Shown: positions 7,071 to 15,090 of the stretch, piece after piece | Layout: each line of letters begins with the position of its first letter | Numbering within the stretch: position 1 is the stretch's first letter | Assembly: GCA_020866945.1 (NCBI GenBank) | Contig: JAJBVW010000166.1 | Location: forward strand, 1 to 24,467 | Reading direction: 5' to 3' | From: Oscillospiraceae bacterium | GTDB taxonomy: Bacteria > Bacillota > Clostridia > Oscillospirales > Oscillospiraceae | DNA length: 24,467 bases | Notes under the pieces: model-generated | Told to the model about the DNA's origin: nothing | Seen by the model: only the letters and a program-made list of their open reading frames with translations | Databases searched by the model: none | Position numbers and translations under genes: made by a program

Positions 7071-7688
7071 ATGACAATTAAATGGCATGGTCACAGCTGC
7101 TTTGAAATCACGGCGGAGGGGTATACCGTCCTGTTCGACCCCTACGCCGACGGCAGCGTTCCCGGCCTGGAGCCTCTGCATCTCGCGGGAGACGCCGTAT
7201 TCTGCTCCCACGGCCACCGCGACCACAACGCTGTGGAGACCGTGGCCCTGTCCGGCCGCGCCCTGCCTCTTTCCGTGGAGGTCATCGAGACCTTCCATGA
7301 CGATAAAAAAGGCGCGCTCCGGGGCGAAAACACCATCCGCATCCTCCACGGCGAGGGACTGCGCGTGGCCCACATGGGGGACGTCGGCTGCTCTCTCACG
7401 GCGGCGCAGCTGGAACAGCTTAAAAATGTGGACGCGCTACTCATCCCCGTGGGGGGGTATTATACCATCGACGCGGCCCAGGCCGCGGAAATGGCCGCCC
7501 GGATTTCCCCAAGGGTCGTTGTTCCCATGCACTACCGCCTGGGCGCAATGGGCTATGACGTAATCGGCACGCTGGACGCTTTTACCGCAGTCTCTCCGGT
7601 AAAGCCGGTGAATTTCTATCCGGGAAACACCCTGGAGCTAACGCGCGATACGCCCGCCCAGACCGCCGTACTTACCCTATGCCAATGA
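7071..7688 (+). CDS. UlaG-like metallo-beta-lactamase-fold metal-dependent hydrolase
   Basis: The start is taken at ATG 7071 (MTIKWHGHSCF), because GAGGTGAT lies just before it and the protein then has 205 residues like its family; an upstream in-frame ATG at 6978 adds 31 unrelated residues. The metal-binding motif SHGHRDH is at 46-52 (His47, His49, Asp51, His52), HMGD at 101-104 and MHYR with His154. These match the COG2220/UPF0173 branch of the MBL fold, which includes L-ascorbate-6-phosphate lactonase UlaG. The substrate of this branch is mostly unknown. The protein has no signal peptide and should be cytoplasmic. Its 3' end overlaps the ROK kinase by 10 nt, implying a coupled pair; a sugar-phosphate ester or lactone is a reasonable but unproven substrate. 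Confidence 0.85.
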   Translation: MTIKWHGHSCFEITAEGYTVLFDPYADGSVPGLEPLHLAGDAVFCSHGHRDHNAVETVALSGRALPLSVEVIETFHDDKKGALRGENTIRILHGEGLRVAHMGDVGCSLTAAQLEQLKNVDALLIPVGGYYTIDAAQAAEMAARISPRVVVPMHYRLGAMGYDVIGTLDAFTAVSPVKPVNFYPGNTLELTRDTPAQTAVLTLCQ

Positions 7689-8557
7689 ATGAGAATTATT
7701 ATGGGATAGACATAGGGGGAACCACCGTGAAGGTCGGCCTTTTCGCCGGCGGCAGACTCATAAAGCGCTGGCAGATTCCCACCGACACCACGCAAAACGG
7801 GAAAAACATCCTGCCGGACATTGTCCGCTCCCTGCCGGAGCCCGCGGCGGGGGCAGGTCTCGCCGTGCCCGGCGCGGCGCTGGCGGATGGAACGGTGAAC
7901 CGCTGCATAAACCTGGGCTGGGACGTCTGCCGTCCGGGGGATGAATTTGAGACCCTCGCCGGCATTCCCTGCCGGGTTCTGAACGACGCGAACGCCGCCG
8001 CACTGGGCGAGCAGCGGGCCGGCGCCGCGAGAGGGTTCCAGGATGTCTTGTATGTCACCCTCGGCACCGGCGTGGGAGCGGGCCTTATTCTGTACGGAAG
8101 AATTCGCCCGGGGCCCATCGGCGCGGCGGGAGAGCTAGGCCATCTGTGCCTGGAACCGGACGGCCTTCTCTGCTCCTGCGGGAACCGGGGCTGCCTGGAG
8201 GCCTATTGCAGCGCCGCCGGTGTCTGCCGTCTTGCGGAAAAGGTGGGTCTGGGCGGTCTCTCCTGTCAGGAGGTATTCAGCCATGCACGGGCCGGGGACA
8301 GCCGTGCCCTTGCGGCCGTGGACAAGGCAAGCGACGCGCTGGGCCGGGGCATCGCCGCCGCCTGCGCCATCCTTGACCCACAGGCCGTGGTCATCGGGGG
8401 TGGCATGGCCCAGGCGGGCAGATTTCTGCTGGACAAGGTCTCCGCCGCCTATCGGACCTTTGCCTTCCATGCCTGCCGGAATGTGGAATTTTTCCTGGCT
8501 GTTCTGGGCCAGGACGCTGGCATCGTCGGGGCTGCCGCTTATGCAATGGAAAATTAG
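7679..8557 (+). CDS. ROK-family sugar kinase (glucokinase-like)
   Basis: This 292-residue protein has the phosphate loop DIGGTTVKVG (11-20), the catalytic Asp103 in LNDANAAALGE, a second phosphate loop TLGTGVGAG (127-135), and the ROK zinc signature with GELGH (His155), CSCG (Cys165, Cys167) and GCLEA (Cys172). There is no N-terminal helix-turn-helix, so it is a kinase and not a ROK repressor. Glucose is the most common substrate of such proteins in Firmicutes; N-acetylmannosamine or other hexoses cannot be excluded. The first ATG overlaps the previous gene by 10 nt, and a second ATG two codons later (7685) would give almost the same protein. No clear Shine-Dalgarno is seen, which fits translation by coupling to the MBL-fold gene. 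Confidence 0.9.
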   Translation: MPMNENYYGIDIGGTTVKVGLFAGGRLIKRWQIPTDTTQNGKNILPDIVRSLPEPAAGAGLAVPGAALADGTVNRCINLGWDVCRPGDEFETLAGIPCRVLNDANAAALGEQRAGAARGFQDVLYVTLGTGVGAGLILYGRIRPGPIGAAGELGHLCLEPDGLLCSCGNRGCLEAYCSAAGVCRLAEKVGLGGLSCQEVFSHARAGDSRALAAVDKASDALGRGIAAACAILDPQAVVIGGGMAQAGRFLLDKVSAAYRTFAFHACRNVEFFLAVLGQDAGIVGAAAYAMEN

Positions 8558-8611
8558 TTTCCACTATTGTCATTAATTATAAAATAAACGAAGTTTTTTC
8601 ACGATTTTTTA

Positions 8612-8640
8612 TTTACTTTTACCATATCCTGTGGTATGCT
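8612..8640 (+). promoter_or_regulatory. Promoter of the SDR/NTF2-like operon
   Basis: TTTACT (8612-8617) and TATGCT (8635-8640) are separated by 17 bp, with an extended -10 TGG at 8632-8634. It lies in an AT-rich gap after the ROK gene, 55 nt upstream of the SDR start. Confidence 0.65.
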
Positions 8641-8695
8641 GGAGTCACCAAATAGGAAAACTTACCCAAAAATACGAGTTGAAAGGAAGATTCTT

Positions 8696-9493
8696 ATGGG
8701 TGTTTATGTTGTCACCGGCGGCTCCGGCGGTATCGGCGGCTGCACGGTACGCGCTCTGCAGGCGCAGGGCCATGAAGTAATAAATGTAGATCTCAAGGGC
8801 GGAGACATCAGCGAGAACCTGGCCAGCCCAGAGGGACGCAGCGCCATCATCCGACAGCTTCACGAGCGCTGCCCGGACGGTATCGACGGTCTGTGCTGCG
8901 TGGCCGGCGTATCCGGAGACGGCAGCAACCTCAAGCTTATCGTCAGCCTGAACTACTTTGGCGCGGTGCGCCTCGCGGAAGGGGTCTATGACCTTCTGAA
9001 GAAAAAGCACGGCAGCTGCGTCATGATTTCCTCCTATTCTATTTGCGGCGGCGCCGCCCGGCAGGACGTCGTGCATATGCTTTTGAGCGCCAAGGACGAC
9101 CGGGACGAGCAGGACATTCTGGCCCTGTGCGACCGCTTCGACGGCAGCAACCTCAGCGTCGGCAACAGCTACTACACCGCCACCAAATACGCGCTGGCCC
9201 TGTGGGTGCGGCGGGTATCCGCCTCCTGGGCGGCCAACGGCGTGCGGATAAACTCCGTGGCCCCCGGCAATGTGGCCACCCCCATGACCGCCTCCATGAG
9301 TCCCCAGGCAAGAGGCGCGCTGGAGGCTCTTCCTATCCCCATTAACTATCAGACCGGCGGCCTGATGGCCCCGGAGGATATTGCCAACAGCGTCGTATTT
9401 CTGGCCTCCCCGCAGGCCCACGGCGTAAACGGCGTCATCCTGTTCACGGACGGCGGCACAGACGCGCTGCTCAACCCCGACAAGGTCTATTAA
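8696..9493 (+). CDS. Short-chain dehydrogenase/reductase, 3-alpha-HSD/carbonyl reductase-like
   Basis: The start is ATG 8696 with AAGGAAGA upstream; the promoter at 8612-8640 rules out the longer frame from 8636. The 265-residue protein is a classical SDR: TGGSGGIG (7-14) binds the dinucleotide, Asp32 at the end of strand 2 suggests NAD(H) preference, and the active site is Asn86, a Ser in ISSYS (111-115), and Tyr160-x-x-x-Lys164. Between Ser and Tyr there is an insertion of about 45 residues, longer than in standard SDRs. This, with the EGRSAI...GIDGLCCVAG...SLNYFGA region and the DGGTDALLNP end, recalls the Comamonas 3-alpha-hydroxysteroid dehydrogenase/carbonyl reductase group. A steroid, bile acid or other carbonyl substrate is possible but not shown. 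It is followed after 13 nt by the NTF2-like gene. Confidence 0.85.
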   Translation: MGVYVVTGGSGGIGGCTVRALQAQGHEVINVDLKGGDISENLASPEGRSAIIRQLHERCPDGIDGLCCVAGVSGDGSNLKLIVSLNYFGAVRLAEGVYDLLKKKHGSCVMISSYSICGGAARQDVVHMLLSAKDDRDEQDILALCDRFDGSNLSVGNSYYTATKYALALWVRRVSASWAANGVRINSVAPGNVATPMTASMSPQARGALEALPIPINYQTGGLMAPEDIANSVVFLASPQAHGVNGVILFTDGGTDALLNPDKVY

Positions 9494-9506
9494 GGAGGAT
9501 AGGATC

Positions 9507-9839
9507 ATGGTAAATATCAGTCAATACATTGAAGCCATGGAAAAGAAGGACACCCGCCTGCTGGGCAGTCTCTTTGCCGCTGACGCCACCTATAAGGATA
9601 CCTGTCCGGAGGTGGCGGGCCTTGACAAATACCAGTGCCATGGCCGGGAGGGCATTGATATGTTCTTCCGCAACCAGTTCATTTTCCGCAAATTCTCCCT
9701 GGCCGAGCCTCAGGTTATGAGCGAGAAGGAGGCTCTCTTCGTGGGCATCTATGGGGATTATTATCTGGTGGCCGTCGCCACCATCCTAGACTACGACCAG
9801 GACGGCAATATCCGCAACATGGTCGTACGGCCCGCATAA
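9507..9839 (+). CDS. Small NTF2/SnoaL-like fold protein
   Basis: This 110-residue protein has the pattern of NTF2-like cone proteins: an N-terminal helix pair (ISQYIEAMEKKDTRLLGSLF), then FAADATYKDTCP, a GREGIDMFFRNQF helix, and three C-terminal strands ending at VVRPA. Polyketide cyclases, ketosteroid isomerases and the bile acid 7-dehydratase BaiE share this fold; they act on ring-shaped small molecules, often as isomerases or dehydratases. No catalytic residue can be assigned with confidence here. AAGGAGGA overlaps the SDR stop codon region, so the two genes are almost certainly one transcript. The pairing suggests that both act on the same substrate, or that this protein binds the SDR or its product. 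Confidence 0.75.
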   Translation: MVNISQYIEAMEKKDTRLLGSLFAADATYKDTCPEVAGLDKYQCHGREGIDMFFRNQFIFRKFSLAEPQVMSEKEALFVGIYGDYYLVAVATILDYDQDGNIRNMVVRPA

Positions 9840-9848
9840 AAAATGCAT

Positions 9849-9878
9849 CCGGGATAAAAGCAGCGCTTTTTATCCCGG
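9849..9878. repeat. Strong hairpin between the NTF2-like gene and rnhA
   Basis: CCGGGATAAAAGC (9849-9861) pairs with GCTTTTTATCCCGG (9865-9878) with one bulged T. There is no T tract directly after it, so it is probably an RNA-stabilising or accessory hairpin and not a terminator by itself. Confidence 0.6.
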
Positions 9879-9890
9879 CGCAGCAAAAAG

Positions 9891-9930
9891 GCTGTAGCAA
9901 ACCCAATCGGTTTTGCTACAGCTTTTTTTT
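9891..9930. terminator. Bidirectional terminator between the NTF2-like gene and rnhA
   Basis: GCTGTAGCAAACC (9891-9903) pairs with GGTTTTGCTACAGC (9909-9922), one bulged T, followed by eight T (9923-9930). The left flank AAAAAGG gives a T tract on the minus strand. It overlaps the rnhA stop codon and can end both convergent units. Confidence 0.85.
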
Positions 9931-10360
9931 ACGCGAATTTTTCCCGTTCCTTCACTGCCAAACGGTCGCAGCGGTTGTTCAGGTCGTTTTCCGCGTGGCC
10001 CTTGACCCAGTGAAAGGTGACGGCGTGCTTTTGCAGAAGGCTATCAAGCTCCCGCCACATCTCGGCATTTTTGAGGCCGCCCTTTTTGGTGAAGCCGTTT
10101 TTCTTCCACTTCACAAGCCAGCCCTCTCCTATCGCCCGGGAAATATATTGGCTGTCCGTGTATACGGTGACAGCGCACGGCTCCTTAAGGGCCTCCAGCG
10201 CCCGGATCACGGCGGTCAGCTCCATGCGGTTGTTGGTGGTGTTCCGCTCCCCGCCGGAAAGCTCCTTTTCCATGCCCTTGTATTGCAGTATGGCCGCCCA
10301 ACCGCCGGGGCCGGGATTGCCGGAACAGGCCCCGTCGGTATAGATGGTCACTTCCTTCAT
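9929..10360 (-). CDS. rnhA: Ribonuclease HI
   Basis: This 143-residue enzyme cuts the RNA strand of RNA-DNA hybrids. The four carboxylates of the type I active site are visible: Asp9 (YTDGACSGNPGPGGW), Glu47 (NRMELTAV), Asp69 (YTDSQY) and Asp132 (NNRCDRLA), with His122 in VKGHAEN. The basic WKKNGFTKKGG handle region is present and the length is normal. Its ATG overlaps the gyrA stop codon (ATGA, 10357-10360), so it is translationally coupled to gyrase subunit A and ends the replication operon. Confidence 0.96.
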   Translation of the reverse strand: MKEVTIYTDGACSGNPGPGGWAAILQYKGMEKELSGGERNTTNNRMELTAVIRALEALKEPCAVTVYTDSQYISRAIGEGWLVKWKKNGFTKKGGLKNAEMWRELDSLLQKHAVTFHWVKGHAENDLNNRCDRLAVKEREKFA

Positions 10361-12876
10361 GCCTCAGGCTCCTCCGCGGACGGGGCCTCCTCGGATTCCT
10401 CCGGCTCGCCCTTTTCCGTGCAGGCGGTGGAGATAACCCGGCTGCCCTCGGCCAGCCGCATCAGGTGTACGCCCTTGGCCGCGCGGCCATAAGTGGGGAT
10501 AGCGTCGGCGTCCGTGCGGATGATGGTGCCGTCGTCGGAGACAATAAGCAGATCCTCCTGCCCGTGGAGGATCTTCACATCCACCACCGGGCCGGTTTTT
10601 TCCGTTATGGTGTAGTTTTTCATGCCATAGCCGCCGCGCTTTTGCAGGCTGTCGCCCCGGAAATATTCCTCTGCGGCGGTGCGCTTGCCGAAGCCTTTGG
10701 CAGTGACGGAGAGAATGGTATCTCCCGCTCCGGCGCAGCCCGCGCCGACCACCTGGTCACCCTCCCGGAGCTTAATGCCCCGGACGCCGGCGGCCACGCG
10801 GCCCATGACCCGCACGTCGTTTTCGTCAAAGCAGATAGCGGCGCCGTTCGCGGTGGCCATGAGGATATTCTGCTTTCCGTCCGTCAGGCTGACGGAGATA
10901 AGCTCGTCCCCCTCGTCCAGGGTGATGGCCCGTATACCGCTGGTTCGGATATTTTTCAGCTCCTCCAGCGCCACGCGCTTGACCGTGCCGTTCCGGGTGG
11001 CGAAGAAGATGTTCCCCTCCCCGCCTATCTGACGCAGGTGGAGCATGGACTGCACCTTCTCCTCCGGCTCCAGAGCCACAAAGTTCACCAGCGGTACCCC
11101 TCTGGAGCTGCGCCCAGCCGTGGGTATCTGATAGCCCTTTTTCTTGTATACCTTGCCAGTGGAGGTGAAAAACAGGATATAGTCGTGGCTGGACGCGGTG
11201 AACACGGTCTCCACATAGTCCTCGTCCCGCGTGGCCATGGCCTTCACGCCCTTTCCGCCCCGGTTCTGACTGTGATATTCCGCGGCGGGCAGACGCTTGA
11301 TATAGCCGTTGTGGGTCATGGTATAGACGCTCTCCTCCTCCGGAATGAGATCCTCGTCGTCTATCTCCTCCGCCACGTCCTGTATCTCCGTCATGCGGTC
11401 GTCGCCGTATTTGTCCCGAATGGCGGTCAGCTCCTCCTTGAGAAGGGCCTTCAGCTTTTCGGGATCCTCCAGCAGCTCCACGTACCAGGCAATTTTCTCC
11501 TGGAGACCGTCGTACTCCGCCTGGAGCTTCTCCCGGTTCAGTCCCTGGAGGGCAATGAGCCGCATATCGCATATAGCCTGGGCCTGAATTTCATCCAGCC
11601 CAAAGCGCTCCATCAGGTTCTCCTTGGCGTTGTCATAGCTGCTGCGGATAATCCGGATGACCTCGTCGATGTTGTCCTGGGCAATCAGCAGCCCCTCCAA
11701 CAGGTGCGCCCTCTCCCTGGCCTTTTTCAGGTCATATTTCGTCCGGCGGGTGATTACCTCCTCCTGGAAGGTGAGGTATTCGTCCAAAATGTGCCGCAGG
11801 GACAGAATTTTCGGCTGGGACTGGTTATCCACCAGAGCCAGCATATTGATGGAAAAGGTGGTCTGAAGCTGGGTCTGCTTTAAGAGGTTATTGAGCACCA
11901 CCTGGGCGTTCGCGTCCCGCTTCAGCTCGATGACGATTCGCATACCGTTGCGGTCGCTCTCATCCCGCATATCGGAAATGCCTTCCAGCCGCTTTTCCCG
12001 CACCTGGTCGGCGATGGCCGCCACAAGCGCCCGCTTGTTCACCTGGTAGGGAAGCTCCGTCACGATAATGCGGGTGCGGTGATCCCGGCCATACTCCTCA
12101 AACTCCGTCCTAGCCCGCACCGTCACCCGGCCCCGGCCTGTGGCGTAGGCCTGACGGATTCCGGCCCGGCCCATAATAATACCCTTGGTGGGAAAATCCG
12201 GCCCTTTGACGTACTGCATCAGGTCTTCCAGAGTGGCATTTTCGTTTTCCAGCACGCAGATAGCGGCGTTTATCACCTCCGTCAGGTTATGGGGAGGAAT
12301 ATTGGTGGCCATGCCCACGGCAATGCCGGAGGAGCCGTTGACCAGCAGGTTGGGGAACCGGCTCGGCAGAACGCGGGGTTCCTTTCTGGTCTCGTCAAAG
12401 TTGGGATCCCAGTCCACCGTGTCCTTGTCGATGTCCCGGAGCATCTCGTCCGCCATCTTCGCCATGCGGGCCTCGGTGTAACGATAGGCCGCCGGGGGAT
12501 CGCCGTCCACAGAACCGAAGTTGCCGTGGCCGTCTATGAGCGGATAGCGCATGGAGAAGTCCTGCGCCAGACGCACCAGGGCGTCGTAAACGGAGGCGTC
12601 ACCGTGGGGGTGATACCGGCCCAGCACGTCGCCGACGGCGGTGGCGCACTTGCGGTAGGGCTTGTCGCGAGTCAGGCCGTCCTCATACATGGCGTAGAGG
12701 ATACGGCGGTGGACGGGCTTTAAGCCGTCCCGCACGTCCGGCAGGGCGCGGCCCACGATGACCGACATGGCGTAGTCTATATAGCTGGACTGCATCTCCT
12801 TGACAAGCTCGCTCTCCACGATGACCTGGTCAGGAAAGGCGATGTCCTCCGGCTTGTAATCTCTGTTATGTGCCAT
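10357..12876 (-). CDS. gyrA: DNA gyrase subunit A
   Basis: The 839-residue protein has the winged-helix cleavage domain with catalytic Tyr133 (YRYTEAR), the coiled-coil C-gate region and the six-bladed beta-pinwheel with a GyrA box (QKRGGYGMKN), which identifies gyrase and not topoisomerase IV. The C-terminus ends in a Glu/Pro/Ala-rich acidic tail. With GyrB it introduces negative supercoils using ATP. In the quinolone region (YHPHGDASVYDALVR) the residue equivalent to E. coli Ser83 is Ala94, while the Asp87 equivalent is kept as Asp98. AAGGAGGTGGGG precedes the ATG, 16 nt after gyrB. A second set of topoisomerase genes is not in this window. Confidence 0.98.
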   Translation of the reverse strand: MAHNRDYKPEDIAFPDQVIVESELVKEMQSSYIDYAMSVIVGRALPDVRDGLKPVHRRILYAMYEDGLTRDKPYRKCATAVGDVLGRYHPHGDASVYDALVRLAQDFSMRYPLIDGHGNFGSVDGDPPAAYRYTEARMAKMADEMLRDIDKDTVDWDPNFDETRKEPRVLPSRFPNLLVNGSSGIAVGMATNIPPHNLTEVINAAICVLENENATLEDLMQYVKGPDFPTKGIIMGRAGIRQAYATGRGRVTVRARTEFEEYGRDHRTRIIVTELPYQVNKRALVAAIADQVREKRLEGISDMRDESDRNGMRIVIELKRDANAQVVLNNLLKQTQLQTTFSINMLALVDNQSQPKILSLRHILDEYLTFQEEVITRRTKYDLKKARERAHLLEGLLIAQDNIDEVIRIIRSSYDNAKENLMERFGLDEIQAQAICDMRLIALQGLNREKLQAEYDGLQEKIAWYVELLEDPEKLKALLKEELTAIRDKYGDDRMTEIQDVAEEIDDEDLIPEEESVYTMTHNGYIKRLPAAEYHSQNRGGKGVKAMATRDEDYVETVFTASSHDYILFFTSTGKVYKKKGYQIPTAGRSSRGVPLVNFVALEPEEKVQSMLHLRQIGGEGNIFFATRNGTVKRVALEELKNIRTSGIRAITLDEGDELISVSLTDGKQNILMATANGAAICFDENDVRVMGRVAAGVRGIKLREGDQVVGAGCAGAGDTILSVTAKGFGKRTAAEEYFRGDSLQKRGGYGMKNYTITEKTGPVVDVKILHGQEDLLIVSDDGTIIRTDADAIPTYGRAAKGVHLMRLAEGSRVISTACTEKGEPEESEEAPSAEEPEA

Positions 12877-12892
12877 TTTTTACCCCACCTCC

Positions 12893-14824
12893 TTAAAAAT
12901 CCAGATTGACCACGTAGCGGGCGTTTGTCTCGATCCACTGCTTCCGCGGCTCTACTTCCTCGCCCATGAGGATAGTGAATATCTCGTCCGCCTTCACCGC
13001 ATCCTCCAGGGTGATCCGGCGCAGGGTGCGGGTCTCCGGGTTCATGGTGGTCTCCCACAGCTCCTCCGGGTTCATTTCGCCCAAGCCTTTGAAGCGGCTG
13101 ATGTCCACTTTTACATTGGGGTTCCCGCCCCGCAGCTCGGCGGAGATGGCGTCCCTCTCCTCGTCGGAATAGGCGACCCGCTGAGTCTTGCCTCTCGTGA
13201 GCTTAAACAGCGGCGGCACAGCGGAATAGACATACCCGTTTTCAATCAGGGGCCGCATGAAGCGGAAAAAGAAGGTCAGCAGCAGCGTGCGGATATGGGA
13301 GCCATCCACATCAGCATCTGCCATGATGATGATTTTATGGTAGCGGAGCTTATCCATGTTAAACTCCGGCCCGATACCGGCCCCCAGGGCCACAATCATG
13401 GGATAGAGCTTGTCGTTTCCGTATATTTTGTCGGCCCGGGCTTTTTCCACGTTCAGCATCTTGCCCCACATGGAAAGCACAGCCTGGAACCGGCTATCCC
13501 GGCCCTGGTTCGCGGAGCCGGCGGCGGAATCGCCCTCCACGATGTATATCTCGCACAGAGCCGGGTCGCGCTCGTTGCAGTCCTTCAGCTTGTCCGGCAT
13601 CTGGCCGGATTCAAGACCTGTTTTCCGGCGGACGCTCTCTCTCGCCTTGCGGGCCGCCTCGCGGGCGCGGGAGGCCGTCATGGCCTTTTCCATCACCGCC
13701 TTGCCAACGGCGGGGTTTTCCTCCATAAACTGATCCAGGGCGGCGGAAACCACTGTGTCCACCAGCGTCCTCATTTCGGAGTTTCCAAGCTTTGCCTTAG
13801 TCTGGCCCTCAAACTGTGGGTTCGTGAGCTTTACAGAGATAACGGCGGTCAGCCCCTCCCGCGTGTCCTCGCCGGAGAGAGACTCGTCCTCCTTGAGTAT
13901 TTTTGCCTTATGCCCATAGGCGTTCAGTGCGCGGGTCAAAGCGGTTTTGAAGCCGGTCTCGTGCATACCACCCTCCGGGGTGTGGATGTTGTTGGCAAAG
14001 GAGACGATGGTCTCGTTATAGCTGTCGTTCCACTGCAATGCCACCTCTGCCGTCGCGTCCGAACGATCACCCTGGACGTATATGACCTTTTCGTGGATAG
14101 GGGTCTTGTTGCGGTTGATGAAGGTGACAAACTCCCGGATGCCCCCTTCATAGTACATCTCGTCAAAGGCCTCTTTTCCAGACCGCTCGTCCTTGGTGTA
14201 AATACGCAGGCCCGCGTTCAGAAACGCCTGCTCCCGCATACGGACGTGCAGGGTCTCATAATCATAGACCGTGTCGTCAAACATCTCCGGGTCCGGATGA
14301 AAGCGCACCACCGTGCCGGTATGGTCTGTGGTGCCGATGATATGCATATCCTCCGTCTTTTCGCCGCGGGAGAAGGCCATGTGATAGATGTTCCCGTTTT
14401 TGTGAACGTCCACCTCCAGCCAGTCGGACAGGGCGTTCACCACGGAGGCACCCACGCCGTGCAGGCCTCCGGAAACCTTATAGCCGCCGGCGCCGAATTT
14501 TCCGCCGGCGTGGAGAACGGTGTAAACGACCTCCAGAGCGGGCTTTCCCGTCTGTTCCTGGATGTCCACGGGGATGCCGCGGCCATTGTCCGTGACCTTT
14601 ATCACGTCCCCTTCTTCTATGACCACCTGGATATGGTCGCAGTATCCGGCCAGCGCCTCGTCTATGGCATTGTCCACAATCTCATAGACCAGATGATGCA
14701 GGCCGGAGGTGGAGGTGGAGCCGATATACATACCTGGACGCAGGCGCACAGCCTCCAATCCTTCCAATACCTGAATTTTTGACGCATCGTATTCCTGCGT
14801 TACTTTTTCGTTAAATTCTGCCAT
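12893..14824 (-). CDS. gyrB: DNA gyrase subunit B
   Basis: This 643-residue ATPase subunit has the GHKL nucleotide site (EIVDNAIDEALAG 48-60; DNGRGIPVD; GGLHGVGAS 119-127), the transducer domain with QTKAKLGN, and the TOPRIM domain with EGDSAAGS (430-437) and the metal-binding DADVD (503-507). The C-terminal GyrA-contact segment ends in TNARYVVNLDF. The length is that of Firmicute GyrB, without the enterobacterial insert. The segment following EGDSAAGS reads VLSMWGKMLNVEKAR, where most GyrB proteins have LPLRGK or LPLKGK. AGGAG precedes the ATG. The start overlaps the remB gene by 14 nt. Confidence 0.98.
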   Translation of the reverse strand: MAEFNEKVTQEYDASKIQVLEGLEAVRLRPGMYIGSTSTSGLHHLVYEIVDNAIDEALAGYCDHIQVVIEEGDVIKVTDNGRGIPVDIQEQTGKPALEVVYTVLHAGGKFGAGGYKVSGGLHGVGASVVNALSDWLEVDVHKNGNIYHMAFSRGEKTEDMHIIGTTDHTGTVVRFHPDPEMFDDTVYDYETLHVRMREQAFLNAGLRIYTKDERSGKEAFDEMYYEGGIREFVTFINRNKTPIHEKVIYVQGDRSDATAEVALQWNDSYNETIVSFANNIHTPEGGMHETGFKTALTRALNAYGHKAKILKEDESLSGEDTREGLTAVISVKLTNPQFEGQTKAKLGNSEMRTLVDTVVSAALDQFMEENPAVGKAVMEKAMTASRAREAARKARESVRRKTGLESGQMPDKLKDCNERDPALCEIYIVEGDSAAGSANQGRDSRFQAVLSMWGKMLNVEKARADKIYGNDKLYPMIVALGAGIGPEFNMDKLRYHKIIIMADADVDGSHIRTLLLTFFFRFMRPLIENGYVYSAVPPLFKLTRGKTQRVAYSDEERDAISAELRGGNPNVKVDISRFKGLGEMNPEELWETTMNPETRTLRRITLEDAVKADEIFTILMGEEVEPRKQWIETNARYVVNLDF

Positions 14825-15074
14825 TGCTTTTCTCCTGGATGTTCAGCCGTCGGGCCAGCGTAGCCGCCGTCGGCTGCGTAAGTACGATGGTTTTGTCCGC
14901 GCAGACGACGAAGGAGCGGGGTATATCGTCCGCCGCGTTTTTGACGCTGCCGGCCTTTTCTGCCTGGCTTAAATATTTTCTGGTCAGATGCGACCAGGAT
15001 GCGTTGTCCAAATCGAAGACCCCCACAATGCTTTTATCTTCTATGGCCTGGTCTCCGCCAAGGTATAGATACAT
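14811..15074 (-). CDS. remB: RemB/DUF370 family protein (YaaB-like)
   Basis: This 87-residue protein begins MYLYLGGDQAIEDKSIVGVFDLDNA-like, the hallmark of the DUF370 family found between recF and gyrB in many Firmicutes. The Bacillus member YaaB/RemB lies at the same locus and is linked to extracellular matrix regulation. The second half here contains SFVVCADKTIVLTQP, also shared by the family. It follows recF by 16 nt and overlaps gyrB by 14 nt. Its biochemical role in this organism is not known. Confidence 0.85.
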   Translation of the reverse strand: MYLYLGGDQAIEDKSIVGVFDLDNASWSHLTRKYLSQAEKAGSVKNAADDIPRSFVVCADKTIVLTQPTAATLARRLNIQEKSNGRI

Positions 15075-15090
15075 TTCTTCCTCACTTCTT

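Noticed and set aside
13295..14782. 495-codon open frame on the plus strand opposite gyrB
   Set aside because: It is an antisense shadow of GyrB, which has all its family motifs; no SD, and the translation has no recognisable domain. The same holds for long antisense frames at 10465-11883 (gyrA), 20363-21808 (mfd) and 4701-5582 (argF).
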